Below, one piece after another: positions 1-10,018 of a stretch of DNA of 64,000 bases. The stretch's first letter is position 1. Each line of letters starts with the position of its first letter. Position numbers and translations under genes: made by a program. The notes under the pieces are model-generated. The model did no database searches and was not told the origin of the DNA. It saw nothing but the letters and a program-made list of their open reading frames with translations. The DNA is from Roseateles depolymerans. GTDB taxonomy: Bacteria; Pseudomonadota; Gammaproteobacteria; Burkholderiales; Burkholderiaceae_C. The stretch spans positions 186,001 to 250,000 of the forward strand of contig NZ_QUMT01000004.1 in assembly GCF_003387155.1 (NCBI RefSeq), given 5' to 3'.

Positions 1-1972
1 CGTCCACGTACTGCCAGAACATCTGGTTGAAGAAGGGCCGGCGGTAGCCCAGCACCCAGGGCTGGGTGATGTCGATCACCATCCGGTGCGTTCGGTACTT
101 CTGCGGCATGTAGGCCGTGGTCAGCCGCTGTGCCTCGCGCAGCAGGGCCAGCCGCTCCGGCCCGTCCGGCAGCACCAGCATCTGCCGGTAGAGCTCGTCG
201 AAGCGGTCCAGCTTGAATCGGCCCAGGTTCTGGCCGCCGGAGGCCGGTCCGTACAGCAGCTCCAGACTCAGCTGCGCATCCGGCGTCGAGTTGTTGAAGC
301 CCAGTTGCCAGATCTGCAGTTGCCCCGCCCGCGCCGACTTCAGGTTCTCCGGCCAGCGCGCCAGCCGGATCTTCAAGCGGATGCCCAGCCGGTCCATGTC
401 CCGCTTCCACAGCTCGTCGTAGGGCTTGGACCGGGAGTCCGGCGTCGAAGCCACCTCCAGCACCAGTGGGCGTCCGTCCGGCAAGTCGCGCCAGCCGTCG
501 CCATCCCGGTCGATGTAGCCGTAGACGTCGAGCAGCGCCTTGGCCCGCGCCAGGTCCGTCTCGCCATTCTCGGACCGGTACTGCGGGTCATACCCCCAGC
601 TCATCGGACTGACCACCGACTGCGCCGGAATGGCCTGATGTTTGCGCGCAATCGCGATCTCCGCTTCGACGTCCGTGGCCAGCGCGATCGCCCGGCGCAG
701 CGCCACCTTCTCCGGTGTGTAGCCGCCCACCACCGGATCTTCCATGTTGAAGTAGTAGAGATAACGGTCACTGGCCAGCACCCGATGCAGATGCATGCCC
801 TGCTTGGCGAGGTTTGGCGCCAGCTTGCCGTGGGGCAGCGCGATGTCCGCATATTCCTCGGGCAGCGTGTACATCAGGTCGAACTCACGCTTGAGGAAGG
901 ACAGCCAGCGCGGCTGGCTCTCTTCGATGATGCTGATTTCCACCGCATCCACCAGCGGCAGACGGCGGCCCTGGAATCGGCCCTTCAGCGCCTGGCCTTC
1001 GGCATCGTCGGCATTGGGCTGCACGTCATACAGCACCTCGCGGAACTGGGGGTTGCGCACCAGACGGATGAAGGAACTGCGCCGCCACCGGTCCAGCCGG
1101 AACGGACCGGTGCCCACCGGATGCTCGCCGACGCTGTTGCCGTAGTGCTCCACCACCTCACGGGCGACCGCGCCATAGGTGTCGCCACCAGCCAGGTTGT
1201 AGAGAAAACGCGGCCGCGGGGATTCGAGGTTGAACTGCAGCGTGTAGCGGTCCAGCGCCTTCACACCTTCGACCGGTTTGTCGTAGTTGAAGGGCTTCTT
1301 GCGCTTGAGCGATTCTTCGCGCAGCGCCTCCAGCCCCTTGATGCCTTCCTGCCGGAAGCTGGAATAAAGCGGGGATTTCACCGCCGGGTCGAAGAAGCGT
1401 TTGAGGCTGTAGACGTAGTCCTGCGCGGTGAGCTCCCGGCGCTGGCCCTTGAACGCAGGATCGTCCGAGAAGTAGGTGCCCGGACGCAGGCGGATGGTCC
1501 AGGTGCGGTAGTTGTCCGTCACCTCTGGCATCTCGGCGGCCGTGTTGGGCTTGAGCTTGTAGGGCCGCGCGAGGTAGTCGTAGTTGTAGAGCGACTCGAA
1601 GATGTGGGCCGTGATCACCCGCGAATACAGGTCGCTGATCTGCGCAGGGTCGAATGTGCTTTCGGCGACCAGGAAGGCGTAGCGCAGGACCTTCTCCCGG
1701 CCCGGCGGTGCCGACGGGTTCGGCGGGATCGGCGAAGGGGCTGGAAGCGTCGATAGCGTTGTTGGCGCCGCCGATGCAGTCGAGGTCGCGGCCGCCGGCG
1801 CTGTGTCCGTGGCGGATTGGGGCCCTGAAGGAGCGGCACTCGTCGCGACTGGCCGCTGCGCGCTGGCCGCGCCAGAGGATGTCCAGGCGGTACCGTCCAA
1901 GCCCATCGATGCGGTCACCGCCAACAGGACGGCCAGGTGCCACGTCCCGCAGGCCGTCAGCCTCGCCGCCAT
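1..1972 (-). CDS. ABC importer solute-binding protein, family 5 (3' end beyond window)
   Basis: Periplasmic receptor of the oligopeptide/nickel family (SBP_bac_5), likely delivering peptides or opine-like compounds to the divergent permease set at 6.2-9.9 kb. The ATG at 1972 is followed by a signal-peptide-like N-terminus (MAARLTACGTWHLAVLLAV). An Ala/Pro/Thr/Ser-rich linker of about 60 residues comes next, then the mature fold begins near residue 92 (KVLRYAFLVAESTFDP). The family motif NMEDPVVGGYTP is present, as is a DxDxDG loop (DRDGDGWRD, about residue 488). About 657 codons are visible and the reading frame leaves the window at base 1, so the last residues are missing. It is a paralogue of the next two genes. 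The long linker is unique to this copy. Substrate is unknown. Confidence 0.88.
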   Translation of the reverse strand, partial: MAARLTACGTWHLAVLLAVTASMGLDGTAWTSSGAASAQRPVATSAAPSGPQSATDTAPAAATSTASAAPTTLSTLPAPSPIPPNPSAPPGREKVLRYAFLVAESTFDPAQISDLYSRVITAHIFESLYNYDYLARPYKLKPNTAAEMPEVTDNYRTWTIRLRPGTYFSDDPAFKGQRRELTAQDYVYSLKRFFDPAVKSPLYSSFRQEGIKGLEALREESLKRKKPFNYDKPVEGVKALDRYTLQFNLESPRPRFLYNLAGGDTYGAVAREVVEHYGNSVGEHPVGTGPFRLDRWRRSSFIRLVRNPQFREVLYDVQPNADDAEGQALKGRFQGRRLPLVDAVEISIIEESQPRWLSFLKREFDLMYTLPEEYADIALPHGKLAPNLAKQGMHLHRVLASDRYLYYFNMEDPVVGGYTPEKVALRRAIALATDVEAEIAIARKHQAIPAQSVVSPMSWGYDPQYRSENGETDLARAKALLDVYGYIDRDGDGWRDLPDGRPLVLEVASTPDSRSKPYDELWKRDMDRLGIRLKIRLARWPENLKSARAGQLQIWQLGFNNSTPDAQLSLELLYGPASGGQNLGRFKLDRFDELYRQMLVLPDGPERLALLREAQRLTTAYMPQKYRTHRMVIDITQPWVLGYRRPFFNQMFWQYVD

Positions 1973-2064
1973 CGTGCGACACCGCCCCCCGGCTCCATCA
2001 CGGCTCGCAGCTGAGTCATCACGGGGCAGAGAAGCAGGTGGGTGCATGGTGGCAGCGATGCGAT

Positions 2065-4014
2065 CTAACGAAGGGGTGCAGGAGCGGTGCCGGCCTGCGC
2101 CGTCACGGACGAGCGCCCGGCCACGGTGGCGGGCTGGGCATCGATGTCCACATACTCCCACCAGTTCTGCCAGAACGGCGCACGGCGGTAGCCCACGATC
2201 TCCGGCCGCGTGATGTCGGTGATGTAGCGATGCGCCCGGTACTTGTAGGGCATGTAGGCGGCGGCAATCCGCTTGGTCTCCAGGAACACCGCCTCGCGCT
2301 GCGGACCATCGGGCAGGTGGCTGGCCTCGTTGTAGAGCTTGTCCAGGGCCGGCATCGAGAAGCGCGCGTAGTTCTGGCCGTTGATCTGGCCCGAATACAT
2401 GCGCGCCAGCGAATCCTGCCCGTCGGGCTTGGAGCCGGAGGTCGCCAGGGACCAGATCGAATAACGCCCCGCCCGCATCGCCTTGAGGTTCTCCGGCCAC
2501 TTGCCGGTCTTGAACACCAGCTTCAGGCCCACCGCCGCCAGGTTCTTCTGGTAGATCTCGTCGATCTGCCGCTGGAAGGCTTCCGGCGTGGTCAGGCTCT
2601 CCAGCACCAGCGGCCGACCGTCCGGCAGGTCGCGCCAGCCGTCGCCGTCCTTGTCGACATAGCCATACAGGTCCAGCAGCGCCTTGGCGCGGGCGGGATC
2701 GAAGTCCCCGACCTCGCTCTTGAAGTCCGGATCAAAGCCGGTGGTGTTGGGCAGGTAAAGCGACTGCGCCACATACCCCTGCCCCCGACGCGCCACCCGC
2801 AGTTCCCGTCCCACATCCATGGCCAGCCCAATGGCGCGGCGCAAGGCCACCTTCTCCGGCGTGTAGCCGCCCACCACCGGGTCTTCCATGTTGAAGGACG
2901 TGAACAGCACATCCGTCGCTGACACGCGGTAGGCCTTCATGCCCAGCTTGGCCAGGTTCGGCGCGATCCGGCCGTTGGGCAGCGCCTGGTTGATGTAGTC
3001 CTCCGGCACCCGCTCGATGAAGTTGAACTCGCCGTTGAGGAAGGACAGCCAGCGCGGCTGGTTCTCCTCAATGATGCTGAGCTCGACCCGATCGATCATC
3101 GGCAGGCGGCGGCCCTTGAAGCGCGCCTTCAGCGCCTGCCCTTCGGCATCCCCCTCGGCCGGCTGGACCTCCTGGTCGTAGAAGCGCGGGCGGTAGTCGG
3201 GATTGCGCTCCAGCACGATGCGCGAGCTGCGGCGCCACTGGGTCAGCACAAAGGGCCCCGTGCCCACCGGATGGGCCGCGGATTGTCCGGGGTAGGCCTC
3301 GATGACCTCGCGGGCCACGGCGCCGTAGAGGTCGCTCTGCGCGAAGTTCTCCATCAGGCGCGGGCGGGTTTCGGCGACCTTGAACTGGAGGGTGTAGCGG
3401 TCCAGGGCGCGAAGGCCCTCGATCGGCTTGTCGTAGTCGAAGGGGATGCCGCGCTTGCGGACCTCATCGCGGTACGCCTTGAGACCGAGCAGCCCCATCT
3501 CTTCGACCTCGCTCCAACTGGGCGACAACACCGCCGGGTCCGCAAACCGCTTGATGGTGTAGACGTAGTCCTGGGCCGTCAGCTCGCGCCGTTGTCCCTT
3601 GAAGGCCGGGTCGTCGGTGAAGTAGATGCCGGGGCGCAGGCGGACGGTCCAGGTGCGGAAGTCGTCGCTGACCTCGGGCAGGGCCGCGGCCGTCAGCGGC
3701 TTCATGCGCGCCGGGCGGGCCAGATGATCGTAGGTGTAGAGCCCCTCGAAGATGTGGGGCGTGATCATGCGGGAGTAGAGGTCGCTCACTTTGGCCGGAT
3801 CGAATCCGGTCTCCGCCACCCGCAGCGCAAATCGCAGCACCTTGGGCGGACTGCCGTCGGGCGGGGCCGACTGGGCCTGCGCGCCCGCGCTGGCCATGGG
3901 CCCGCTGAGCCAGGCGGCCAGCAGCAGCGGAGCGGCGGCAGCCGCCCAGCGGCGAGGGGCGATCAGATCACTGCGACTGCGACTTGCGCAGCACATCGGT
4001 ATCGATATCGACAT
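2065..4014 (-). CDS. ABC importer solute-binding protein, family 5 (second paralogue)
   Basis: Second of three tandem family-5 solute-binding proteins. The N-terminus has a hydrophobic signal segment (AAAAAPLLLAAWLSGPMASAGAQA), then the mature domain starts with KVLRFALRVAETGFDP. NMEDPVVGGYTPEK and the loop DKDGDGWRDLPDG (about residue 452) match its neighbours. At 649 codons it is slightly longer than classic DppA/OppA (about 535-545), as is usual for this subgroup. The start is uncertain: ATG at 4014 overlaps the upstream paralogue by 47 bases, and ATG at 3996 (MCCASRSRSD) overlaps by 29. The overlap argues for one operon transcribed from upstream of 5812. The C-terminus ends in an Ala/Thr-rich tail. 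Confidence 0.9.
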   Translation of the reverse strand: MSISIPMCCASRSRSDLIAPRRWAAAAAPLLLAAWLSGPMASAGAQAQSAPPDGSPPKVLRFALRVAETGFDPAKVSDLYSRMITPHIFEGLYTYDHLARPARMKPLTAAALPEVSDDFRTWTVRLRPGIYFTDDPAFKGQRRELTAQDYVYTIKRFADPAVLSPSWSEVEEMGLLGLKAYRDEVRKRGIPFDYDKPIEGLRALDRYTLQFKVAETRPRLMENFAQSDLYGAVAREVIEAYPGQSAAHPVGTGPFVLTQWRRSSRIVLERNPDYRPRFYDQEVQPAEGDAEGQALKARFKGRRLPMIDRVELSIIEENQPRWLSFLNGEFNFIERVPEDYINQALPNGRIAPNLAKLGMKAYRVSATDVLFTSFNMEDPVVGGYTPEKVALRRAIGLAMDVGRELRVARRGQGYVAQSLYLPNTTGFDPDFKSEVGDFDPARAKALLDLYGYVDKDGDGWRDLPDGRPLVLESLTTPEAFQRQIDEIYQKNLAAVGLKLVFKTGKWPENLKAMRAGRYSIWSLATSGSKPDGQDSLARMYSGQINGQNYARFSMPALDKLYNEASHLPDGPQREAVFLETKRIAAAYMPYKYRAHRYITDITRPEIVGYRRAPFWQNWWEYVDIDAQPATVAGRSSVTAQAGTAPAPLR

Positions 4015-5812
4015 AGGCCCAGAAGTCGCGCTGATAAAGATTCTTGTCGTAGCCGATCACCCACGGCTGGGTGATGTCGGTGAACACCCGGTGGGTCTCC
4101 GCCTTGAACGGCATGTAGGCCACGGCCATGCGCTGCATCTTCTGCATGATGGCCAGGCGCTCCGGGCCGTCCGGCATGGAATGCTGCTGCTCGAAGAGCC
4201 GGTTGTATTCGGGCAGGTCGAAGCGCGACTTGTTGGACTGGCCCTTGCTCGGGCCATACGCCAGGCCCAGGAAGTTCTCGCCGTCCGGCACGTCCGCGCT
4301 CCAGCCCAGGCCCCACATCTGCAGGCGCCCCGCATTGGCCGCCTTCAGGTTCTCAGGCCACTTGCCGATCTTGAAGCGGATGCGAACGCCGATGGCATTC
4401 ATGTTCTTCTGCCACAGCTCGGCCAGCTGCCGCTTCTGGGCGTCGGGCTCGGTCGCGTATTCCAGCGTGAGCGGGCTGCCATCGGGTAGGTCGCGCCAGC
4501 CGTCGCCGTCCTTGTCCACATAGCCGTACAGGTCCAGCAGGGCCTTGGCACGGGCGCGGTCGAACTGGCCCATCTCGGACTTGAGCTGCGGATCGTAGCC
4601 GTACACCCCCGGGGAGATGATGCCCTGCGCCGGCTTGGCCTGACCACGACGGGGCAGGCGCACCTGCTCGTCCAGGTTGATGGCCAGCGCGATGGCGCGG
4701 CGCAGCGCGATCTTGTCCGGCGTGTAGCCACCCACCACCGGATCTTCCATGTTGAAGTAGCTCATGCTGATGTCCGCCCGTTCATACCGGACGGCCCGCT
4801 GGCCCTGCTTGGCCAGGTTGGGGGCGAGCTTGTTCTGCGGAATGGCCACCGGTGCGAATTCGTTGGGCAGGTCGTCGAGCAGGTCGAATTCGCGGCGCAG
4901 GTAGGACAGCCAGCGCGGCTGGCTTTCCTCGATGATGGAGACCTCCACGCGGTCGACCATCGGCATGCGGCGGCCCTGCAGCTTCTTCACATCCTCGGCC
5001 AGGTCGGGTCGATGCTCCGGTACCGGCTCTCGATAGTAGAGCTCCCGGAAATTCGGATTGCGCGTCAGCACGATCAGCGAGGAGCGCCGCCATTGCGACA
5101 GCACATAGGCATTGGTGCCCACCGGATGTTCCCCGACGCGGCCGGCATACCCCTCCACCACCTCACGCGCGACCAGGCTGAGCATGGGGTCGGCGAAGTG
5201 GTAGGCGAAGCGCGGGTCACTGTTGCGCACGCGGATCTCGACCGTGTAGCGGTCCAGCAGACGCAGCCCGTCGACCGGTTTGTCGTAGTCGAAGGGCTTG
5301 CCGCCCTTGAGCGCGGCATTGCGCACCTCGTCCAGCCCCAGGATGCCGGCCCCCTGCAGACGATAGAGATGGCCGCTCTTGACCTGCGGGTCGTAGTGAC
5401 GCTTGATGCTGTAGATCATGTCCGCGCCGGTCAGCTCGCGCTTTTGGCCCTTGAACACGGGATCGTCGGCGAAGTAGATGCCGGGCTTGAGCTTGAAGAC
5501 GAAGCGCGTGGCGTTGTCCAGCACCTCGGGCAGCCCGTCGGTGACGGAAGGCTCGAGCTGGTAGGGCCGCTTGAGATAGCTGAAGCGCAGCGGCGTGTCG
5601 AAGATGTTGGCCAGGATGTTGCGCGAATACAGGTCGGTCACATAGGCCGGATCAAAGCCGGTCTCGGCCTGGCGATACGCCACCCGGAGCACCTTCTCCG
5701 GCGCAGAGGCGGCAGGCTCTGCCGCCTGGGCCAGGCAGGAAGAAAGACCGAACAGCAGGGCCGTGGCCAGGCCTTGGGTCGAGGCCATCGTGAAGGCCAT
5801 CAAACGTCGCAT
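3968..5812 (-). CDS. ABC importer solute-binding protein, family 5 (first gene of operon)
   Basis: Promoter-proximal gene of the three-receptor cluster. MRRLMAFTMASTQGLATALL is a signal peptide ending near AQAAEPA. The mature protein starts at KVLRVAYRQAETGFDPAYV, and the protein is 614 residues. It carries NMEDPVVGGYTPDK and a DKDGDGWRD loop near residue 430, which has the DxDxDG spacing of calcium-binding loops. A GAGG-type ribosome binding site lies about 12 bases before ATG 5812. The divergent permease gene starts 355 bases away, so the receptors and the membrane/ATPase parts share one intergenic control region. Best overall match is a peptide/opine importer; the ligand cannot be read from the sequence. 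Confidence 0.9.
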   Translation of the reverse strand: MRRLMAFTMASTQGLATALLFGLSSCLAQAAEPAASAPEKVLRVAYRQAETGFDPAYVTDLYSRNILANIFDTPLRFSYLKRPYQLEPSVTDGLPEVLDNATRFVFKLKPGIYFADDPVFKGQKRELTGADMIYSIKRHYDPQVKSGHLYRLQGAGILGLDEVRNAALKGGKPFDYDKPVDGLRLLDRYTVEIRVRNSDPRFAYHFADPMLSLVAREVVEGYAGRVGEHPVGTNAYVLSQWRRSSLIVLTRNPNFRELYYREPVPEHRPDLAEDVKKLQGRRMPMVDRVEVSIIEESQPRWLSYLRREFDLLDDLPNEFAPVAIPQNKLAPNLAKQGQRAVRYERADISMSYFNMEDPVVGGYTPDKIALRRAIALAINLDEQVRLPRRGQAKPAQGIISPGVYGYDPQLKSEMGQFDRARAKALLDLYGYVDKDGDGWRDLPDGSPLTLEYATEPDAQKRQLAELWQKNMNAIGVRIRFKIGKWPENLKAANAGRLQMWGLGWSADVPDGENFLGLAYGPSKGQSNKSRFDLPEYNRLFEQQHSMPDGPERLAIMQKMQRMAVAYMPFKAETHRVFTDITQPWVIGYDKNLYQRDFWAYVDIDTDVLRKSQSQ

Positions 5813-6166
5813 CGAAACACCATCCTCGCAAGCCAGCGCGCCGGGCTTGTGGCCGCGCGCGATAAAACGCGCAGTCTAGAGGCGTGCAGCCCCGTTTGAC
5901 CATGCCAACAACCCTCAACGGCACTGCGGCTTCCCGGCGGCCGGCCTGGCCTGGGCGCTGGACGCCCATCACGCAGGAACAACCGAATGAGCTTCCCGGT
6001 TTTTCGTCGAAGCATTCAGGGCAAATGCCGGTGTGGGGGCTTCGGACGCTGACATAGACTCGCGCGTGATTTGCATGGTTCCCGAAGGGCCCTGGCCGTC
6101 ACAAGCGTCCGGGGTTTTGCTTTTTCTGTCGCCCGTGCGGCGTCGCTTGAATGGAGTCCCCCAGCG
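5813..6166. other. Divergent intergenic control region of the ABC importer
   Basis: This 354-bp gap separates the minus-strand receptor genes from the plus-strand permease/ATPase genes and must hold promoters for both. I could not identify a convincing -35/-10 pair or operator by eye. A plus-strand frame is open from 6071 into the permease, but the family N-terminus (AAYLIRRLW) and the ribosome binding site place the real start at 6167. Confidence 0.5.
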
Positions 6167-7105
6167 ATGGCGGCTTACCTGATCAGGCGCCTGTGGCAAA
6201 TGATCCCCACCTTGCTGGGGGTCGTGCTGCTGGTGTTCTTCCTCTTCAAATTCTTTGGCGGGGACCCCGCGGAAGTGCTGGGCGGCCTCAATGCCAGTGC
6301 TGATCAGATCCAGGCCATTCGCGAGCAACTGGGTCTCAACAAGCCCCTCTGGGAGCAACTGCTGATCTTCCTCCAGCAGATCGTGACCTTCGACTGGGGC
6401 AAGAGCTGGGCCACCAATGAATCGGTGGCGCACCTGTTCGCCACCCGCCTGCCGGCGACGCTGACGGTGATGATCCCCATCCTGCTGCTGGAAGTGCTGC
6501 TGCCGGTGCCGTTCGCCCTGGCGGTGGCCTACCTGCGGGGCCGCGCGGTGGACCGCGCAGTGATGATGGGCACCACCGTTGCGGTGTCGATCTCGCTGCT
6601 GGTCTACGTGATCGTCTTCCAGTACGTTTTCGCCTTCCAGCTCGGCTGGTTCCCGGTGCAAGGCTGGAGCGACAGCCTCTGGACCAACCTCACCACCTAT
6701 GCGCCGCTGCCGGTGTTCGTGGCGGTGGCCGTGGCGCTGTCGCCCTACACCCGGCTCTACCGCACCTTCTTCCTGGACGAGATCGGCCATGAATACGTGC
6801 GCACCGCGCGGGCCAAGGGCCTGACCGAGCGGACCATCCTGCTCAAGCATGTGCTGCGCAATGCGCTGATCCCCATCCTGACCAATATCTCGGTGGCCTT
6901 GCCCAGCCTGTTCGTGGGTTCGTTCCTGCTGGAGGTGTTCTTCTCGATTCCGGGCCTGGGCCGTGAGATTCTGCTGGCGGTCAACCGCAACGACTATCCG
7001 GTCATCCAGGCGTTTGCCATCTACATCGCGGCCATGACGATGGTGGTCAACCTGGTCACCGACCTGCTCTACAAGCTGGTGGACCCACGGGTGGTGCTGA
7101 AGTGA
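6167..7105 (+). CDS. ABC transporter inner-membrane permease, DppB/OppB type
   Basis: First membrane subunit of a peptide-type importer. The ATG at 6167 begins MAAYLIRRLWQMIPTLLGVV, the typical first helix of DppB-like permeases, with GGAG about 10 bases upstream. The protein is 312 residues with about six hydrophobic helices. The cytoplasmic EAA-type loop that contacts the ATPase is visible (EYVRTARAKGLTERTILLKHVLRNALIP), followed by the DYPVIQAF and LYKLVDPRV C-terminal signatures of the family. It lies 61 bases before the second permease and is certainly co-transcribed with it. The receptors are encoded divergently. Confidence 0.94.
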   Translation: MAAYLIRRLWQMIPTLLGVVLLVFFLFKFFGGDPAEVLGGLNASADQIQAIREQLGLNKPLWEQLLIFLQQIVTFDWGKSWATNESVAHLFATRLPATLTVMIPILLLEVLLPVPFALAVAYLRGRAVDRAVMMGTTVAVSISLLVYVIVFQYVFAFQLGWFPVQGWSDSLWTNLTTYAPLPVFVAVAVALSPYTRLYRTFFLDEIGHEYVRTARAKGLTERTILLKHVLRNALIPILTNISVALPSLFVGSFLLEVFFSIPGLGREILLAVNRNDYPVIQAFAIYIAAMTMVVNLVTDLLYKLVDPRVVLK

Positions 7106-7166
7106 TGACGAGCTTGAAGGCGAACGTGACGGCAGACAGCAGGGCGAACAGGACGGAGATCGCAGC

Positions 7167-8213
7167 ATGAGCAGCGTGATGACAGCGGGAGGCGCGGCCA
7201 GTCCCAAGGCCCAGAAATCCCAAGGGGTGTGGGTGGCGTCCTGGCGCCGCATGCGGGCGGACAAGGTGGGCATGACGGCACTGGCCATCGTGGCGTTGTC
7301 GCTGCTGCTGGTGCTGGCCGCGGGCCTGGGCCTGGTGGCCGGCGATTGGCAGAAGGAGACCGGCGTGCCCAATGCACCGCCGACCTTCATGGGCCCGGCC
7401 GCCACGGACACCACCGCCACCGTCGCCGCCGCCAAGGGGCCGAATGTGGACCTGAGCGACATCGACCCGCTCGCGCCGAAGTACGGCGAATGGACCGAGC
7501 GGGCCAAGCAGTACAAGACCGATGAATCGCCCCGCGCGCAGACCCTGCCCTTCGGCGCGGACCGCCTGGGTCGGGACGTGCTGTCCAAGGCCATCAAGGG
7601 CGCCGAGATCTCCATCATGGTGGGCGTGCTCGCTGCCGTGGTGGCCACGCTGATCGGCACGGTGCTGGGCGCCTTGTCCGGCTTTTACGGCGGCAAGGTG
7701 GGCGACTTCCTGGAGTGGGTCTACAACGTCTTCACCGCCATGCCCAACATCCTGCTGATCTTCGCCTTCGCGGTGGTGTTCGGCCGCGGGGTGCTGCCGG
7801 TGGTGATGATCCTGGGCCTGGCGGGCTGGACCGGCATCTACCGCCTGGTGCGGGCGGAGTTCATGAAGCACTCGGTGCGCGAATATGTGCGCTCGGCCGA
7901 GGCCATCGGCGCCAGCCGCACCTCGCGCATGTTCAAGCACATCCTGCCCAACGTCTCGCATGTGGCGCTGGTGCAGCTGTCGCTGCATGTGGTGTCCTTC
8001 ATCAAGAGCGAAGTGATCCTGTCCTACCTGGGCCTGGGCGTGAGCGTCGATCAGGTCTCCTGGGGCACGATGCTGTCCGAAGCCCAGAACGAGCTGATCC
8101 TCGGCTACTGGTGGCAACTGGCGGTGGTGACGGTGTTCATGGCGGTGTTCGTGACCGCCTTCTCCCTGTTCACCGATGCGCTGCGTGATGCGCTGGACCC
8201 CAAGCTGCGCTGA
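7167..8213 (+). CDS. ABC transporter inner-membrane permease, DppC/OppC type
   Basis: Second membrane subunit, 348 residues. After the N-terminal helix (about 33-55) there is an unusually long periplasmic segment, about 85 residues and rich in Thr/Ala/Asp. The conserved FGADRLGRDVLS motif and five more helices follow. The EAA loop is EYVRSAEAIGASRTSRMFKHILPN, and the protein ends with the usual DALRDALDPKLR. The ATG at 7167 has GGAG about 10 bases upstream. It pairs with the preceding DppB-type subunit and feeds the fused ATPase that starts 18 bases downstream. Confidence 0.94.
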   Translation: MSSVMTAGGAASPKAQKSQGVWVASWRRMRADKVGMTALAIVALSLLLVLAAGLGLVAGDWQKETGVPNAPPTFMGPAATDTTATVAAAKGPNVDLSDIDPLAPKYGEWTERAKQYKTDESPRAQTLPFGADRLGRDVLSKAIKGAEISIMVGVLAAVVATLIGTVLGALSGFYGGKVGDFLEWVYNVFTAMPNILLIFAFAVVFGRGVLPVVMILGLAGWTGIYRLVRAEFMKHSVREYVRSAEAIGASRTSRMFKHILPNVSHVALVQLSLHVVSFIKSEVILSYLGLGVSVDQVSWGTMLSEAQNELILGYWWQLAVVTVFMAVFVTAFSLFTDALRDALDPKLR

Positions 8214-8230
8214 AGCCGAGGAGCAAAACC

Positions 8231-9922
8231 ATGTTGTTGAGTATTCAGGACCTGAAGGTGGCCTTCCGCGTGGGCAAGGTTCACGGCGAGGTGCAGCGGG
8301 CACTGGCGGTCAAGGGCGTGAGCTTCGACATTCCGGAGAACAGCACCGTGGCGCTGGTGGGCGAGTCGGGCTCGGGCAAGAGCGTGACAGCCATGTCCAT
8401 TCTCAACCTGCTGCCGGAGAATGCCGAGCGCAGCGGGCAGATCCTCTTCCAGGGGCGCGACCTGCTCAAGACCAGCCTGCGCCAGCTGCAGGCGGTGCGC
8501 GGGCGCGAGATCGCCTGCGTGTTCCAGGACCCGATGAGTTCGCTCAACCCGGTCTTCACCGTGGCGGACCAGATCATGGAACCGCTGATGAAGCACCTGG
8601 GCCTGTCGCGTCGCCAGGCGCTGGTGCGGGCCGAGGAGCTGCTGAACGAGGTGGGCATTCCCGACCCCAAGCGCCGCCTGCGCAGCTATCCGCATGAGAT
8701 GTCTGGCGGCCAGCAGCAGCGGGTGATGATCGCGGTGGCGCTGGCCTGCAACCCGAAGCTGCTGATTGCCGACGAACCCACCACCGCGCTGGACGTGACC
8801 ATCCAGCGCCAGGTGATGGAGCTGCTGGCCCGGCTGAAGGACAAGCATCGCATGAGCATGCTGTTCATCTCCCACGACCTGGGCGTCGTGGGCGAGATCG
8901 CCGACCATGTGGTGGTGATGCGCCACGGCGAGGTGCGGGAACAGGCCCCGGTCGCCCAGATCTTCCATGCGCCGCAGGATGCCTACACCAAGGCCCTGCT
9001 GGCCTGCCGTCCGTCGCTGACCGAGAACCCGGCCCGCCTGATGGTGATCGACGACCACATCGCCGGCCGCCAGGCACAAGGCACGGCCAAGGCCAAGGAC
9101 CCGGACGCACCGGTCATCCTGGAAGCGCGCGGTCTGCGCAAGAGCTTCTTCTTCAAGTCCGGCCTGTTCAGCAAGCAGGAGTTCCAGGCGGTCAAGGGCG
9201 TGGACTTCCAGCTGCGCAAGGGGCACACGCTGGGCGTGGTGGGCGAGTCCGGCTCCGGCAAGACCACCATGGGCCTGACGCTGCTGCGCCTGCACGAGCC
9301 GACCGGCGGTGAAGTCCTGTTCGAAGGGCGGGACCTGCTGAAGATGTCGGGCGCGGACTGGCAGAAGATGCGCCGCCGCATCCAGGTGGTGTTCCAGAAT
9401 CCCTATGCGTCGCTGAATCCGCGCTTCACCATCGCCCAGACGCTGGTGGAGCCGATGGAGATCCACGGCATCGGCGCGTCCCACGACGAGCGGCTGGCCA
9501 CGGCCAGCGCCCTGCTGAAGCGCGTCGGGCTGGATGAATCGGCGCTCTATAAATACCCGCACGAGTTCTCCGGCGGCCAGCGACAGCGCATCGCGATTGC
9601 GCGGTGCCTGACGCTGCGGCCGGAAGTGCTGGTGCTGGATGAGGCGGTGTCGGCACTGGACGTGTCGGTGCAGGCGCAGGTGCTCAACCTGCTCAAGGAC
9701 CTGCAGGACGAATTCGGGCTGAGCTACATCTTCATCAGCCACGACCTGGCGGTGGTGAAGTTCATTTCCGACGAGGTGCTGGTGATGCAGCATGGTGCGG
9801 TGGTGGAACAGGCCGACGCGCGGCAGCTGCTGGCCGCGCCGAAGATGAAATACACCCGCGACCTGCTGGGCGCGGTGCCCCGCGGCTACACCGGGCGCGA
9901 CACCACCGCTGCAGTGGCCTGA
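8231..9922 (+). CDS. Fused double ATP-binding subunit of peptide-type ABC importer
   Basis: Energy-coupling subunit made of two DppD/DppF-type ATPase domains in one 563-residue chain, the same architecture as E. coli YejF and GsiA. Domain 1 has Walker A GESGSGKS, signature SGGQQQRV and Walker [13 protein letters not shown]. Domain 2 starts near residue 300, with Walker [10 protein letters not shown], signature [14 protein letters not shown] and a Walker B reading [11 protein letters not shown]. The oligopeptide-family C-terminal segments after each domain ([11 protein letters not shown] and [13 protein letters not shown]) are present. AGGAG precedes ATG 8231. It completes a transport complex with one permease pair but three candidate receptors. 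Confidence 0.95.
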   Translation: MLLSIQDLKVAFRVGKVHGEVQRALAVKGVSFDIPENSTVALVGESGSGKSVTAMSILNLLPENAERSGQILFQGRDLLKTSLRQLQAVRGREIACVFQDPMSSLNPVFTVADQIMEPLMKHLGLSRRQALVRAEELLNEVGIPDPKRRLRSYPHEMSGGQQQRVMIAVALACNPKLLIADEPTTALDVTIQRQVMELLARLKDKHRMSMLFISHDLGVVGEIADHVVVMRHGEVREQAPVAQIFHAPQDAYTKALLACRPSLTENPARLMVIDDHIAGRQAQGTAKAKDPDAPVILEARGLRKSFFFKSGLFSKQEFQAVKGVDFQLRKGHTLGVVGESGSGKTTMGLTLLRLHEPTGGEVLFEGRDLLKMSGADWQKMRRRIQVVFQNPYASLNPRFTIAQTLVEPMEIHGIGASHDERLATASALLKRVGLDESALYKYPHEFSGGQRQRIAIARCLTLRPEVLVLDEAVSALDVSVQAQVLNLLKDLQDEFGLSYIFISHDLAVVKFISDEVLVMQHGAVVEQADARQLLAAPKMKYTRDLLGAVPRGYTGRDTTAAVA

Positions 9923-10018
9923 CCCGGCGCCTGGGAACACCGGGCTGGGATTGCCCGGAGAGCACCGGTCGCCAGCCTCACTACACTCGGTGGCTGTTTC
10001 ACTGAGGTAGACAACACC

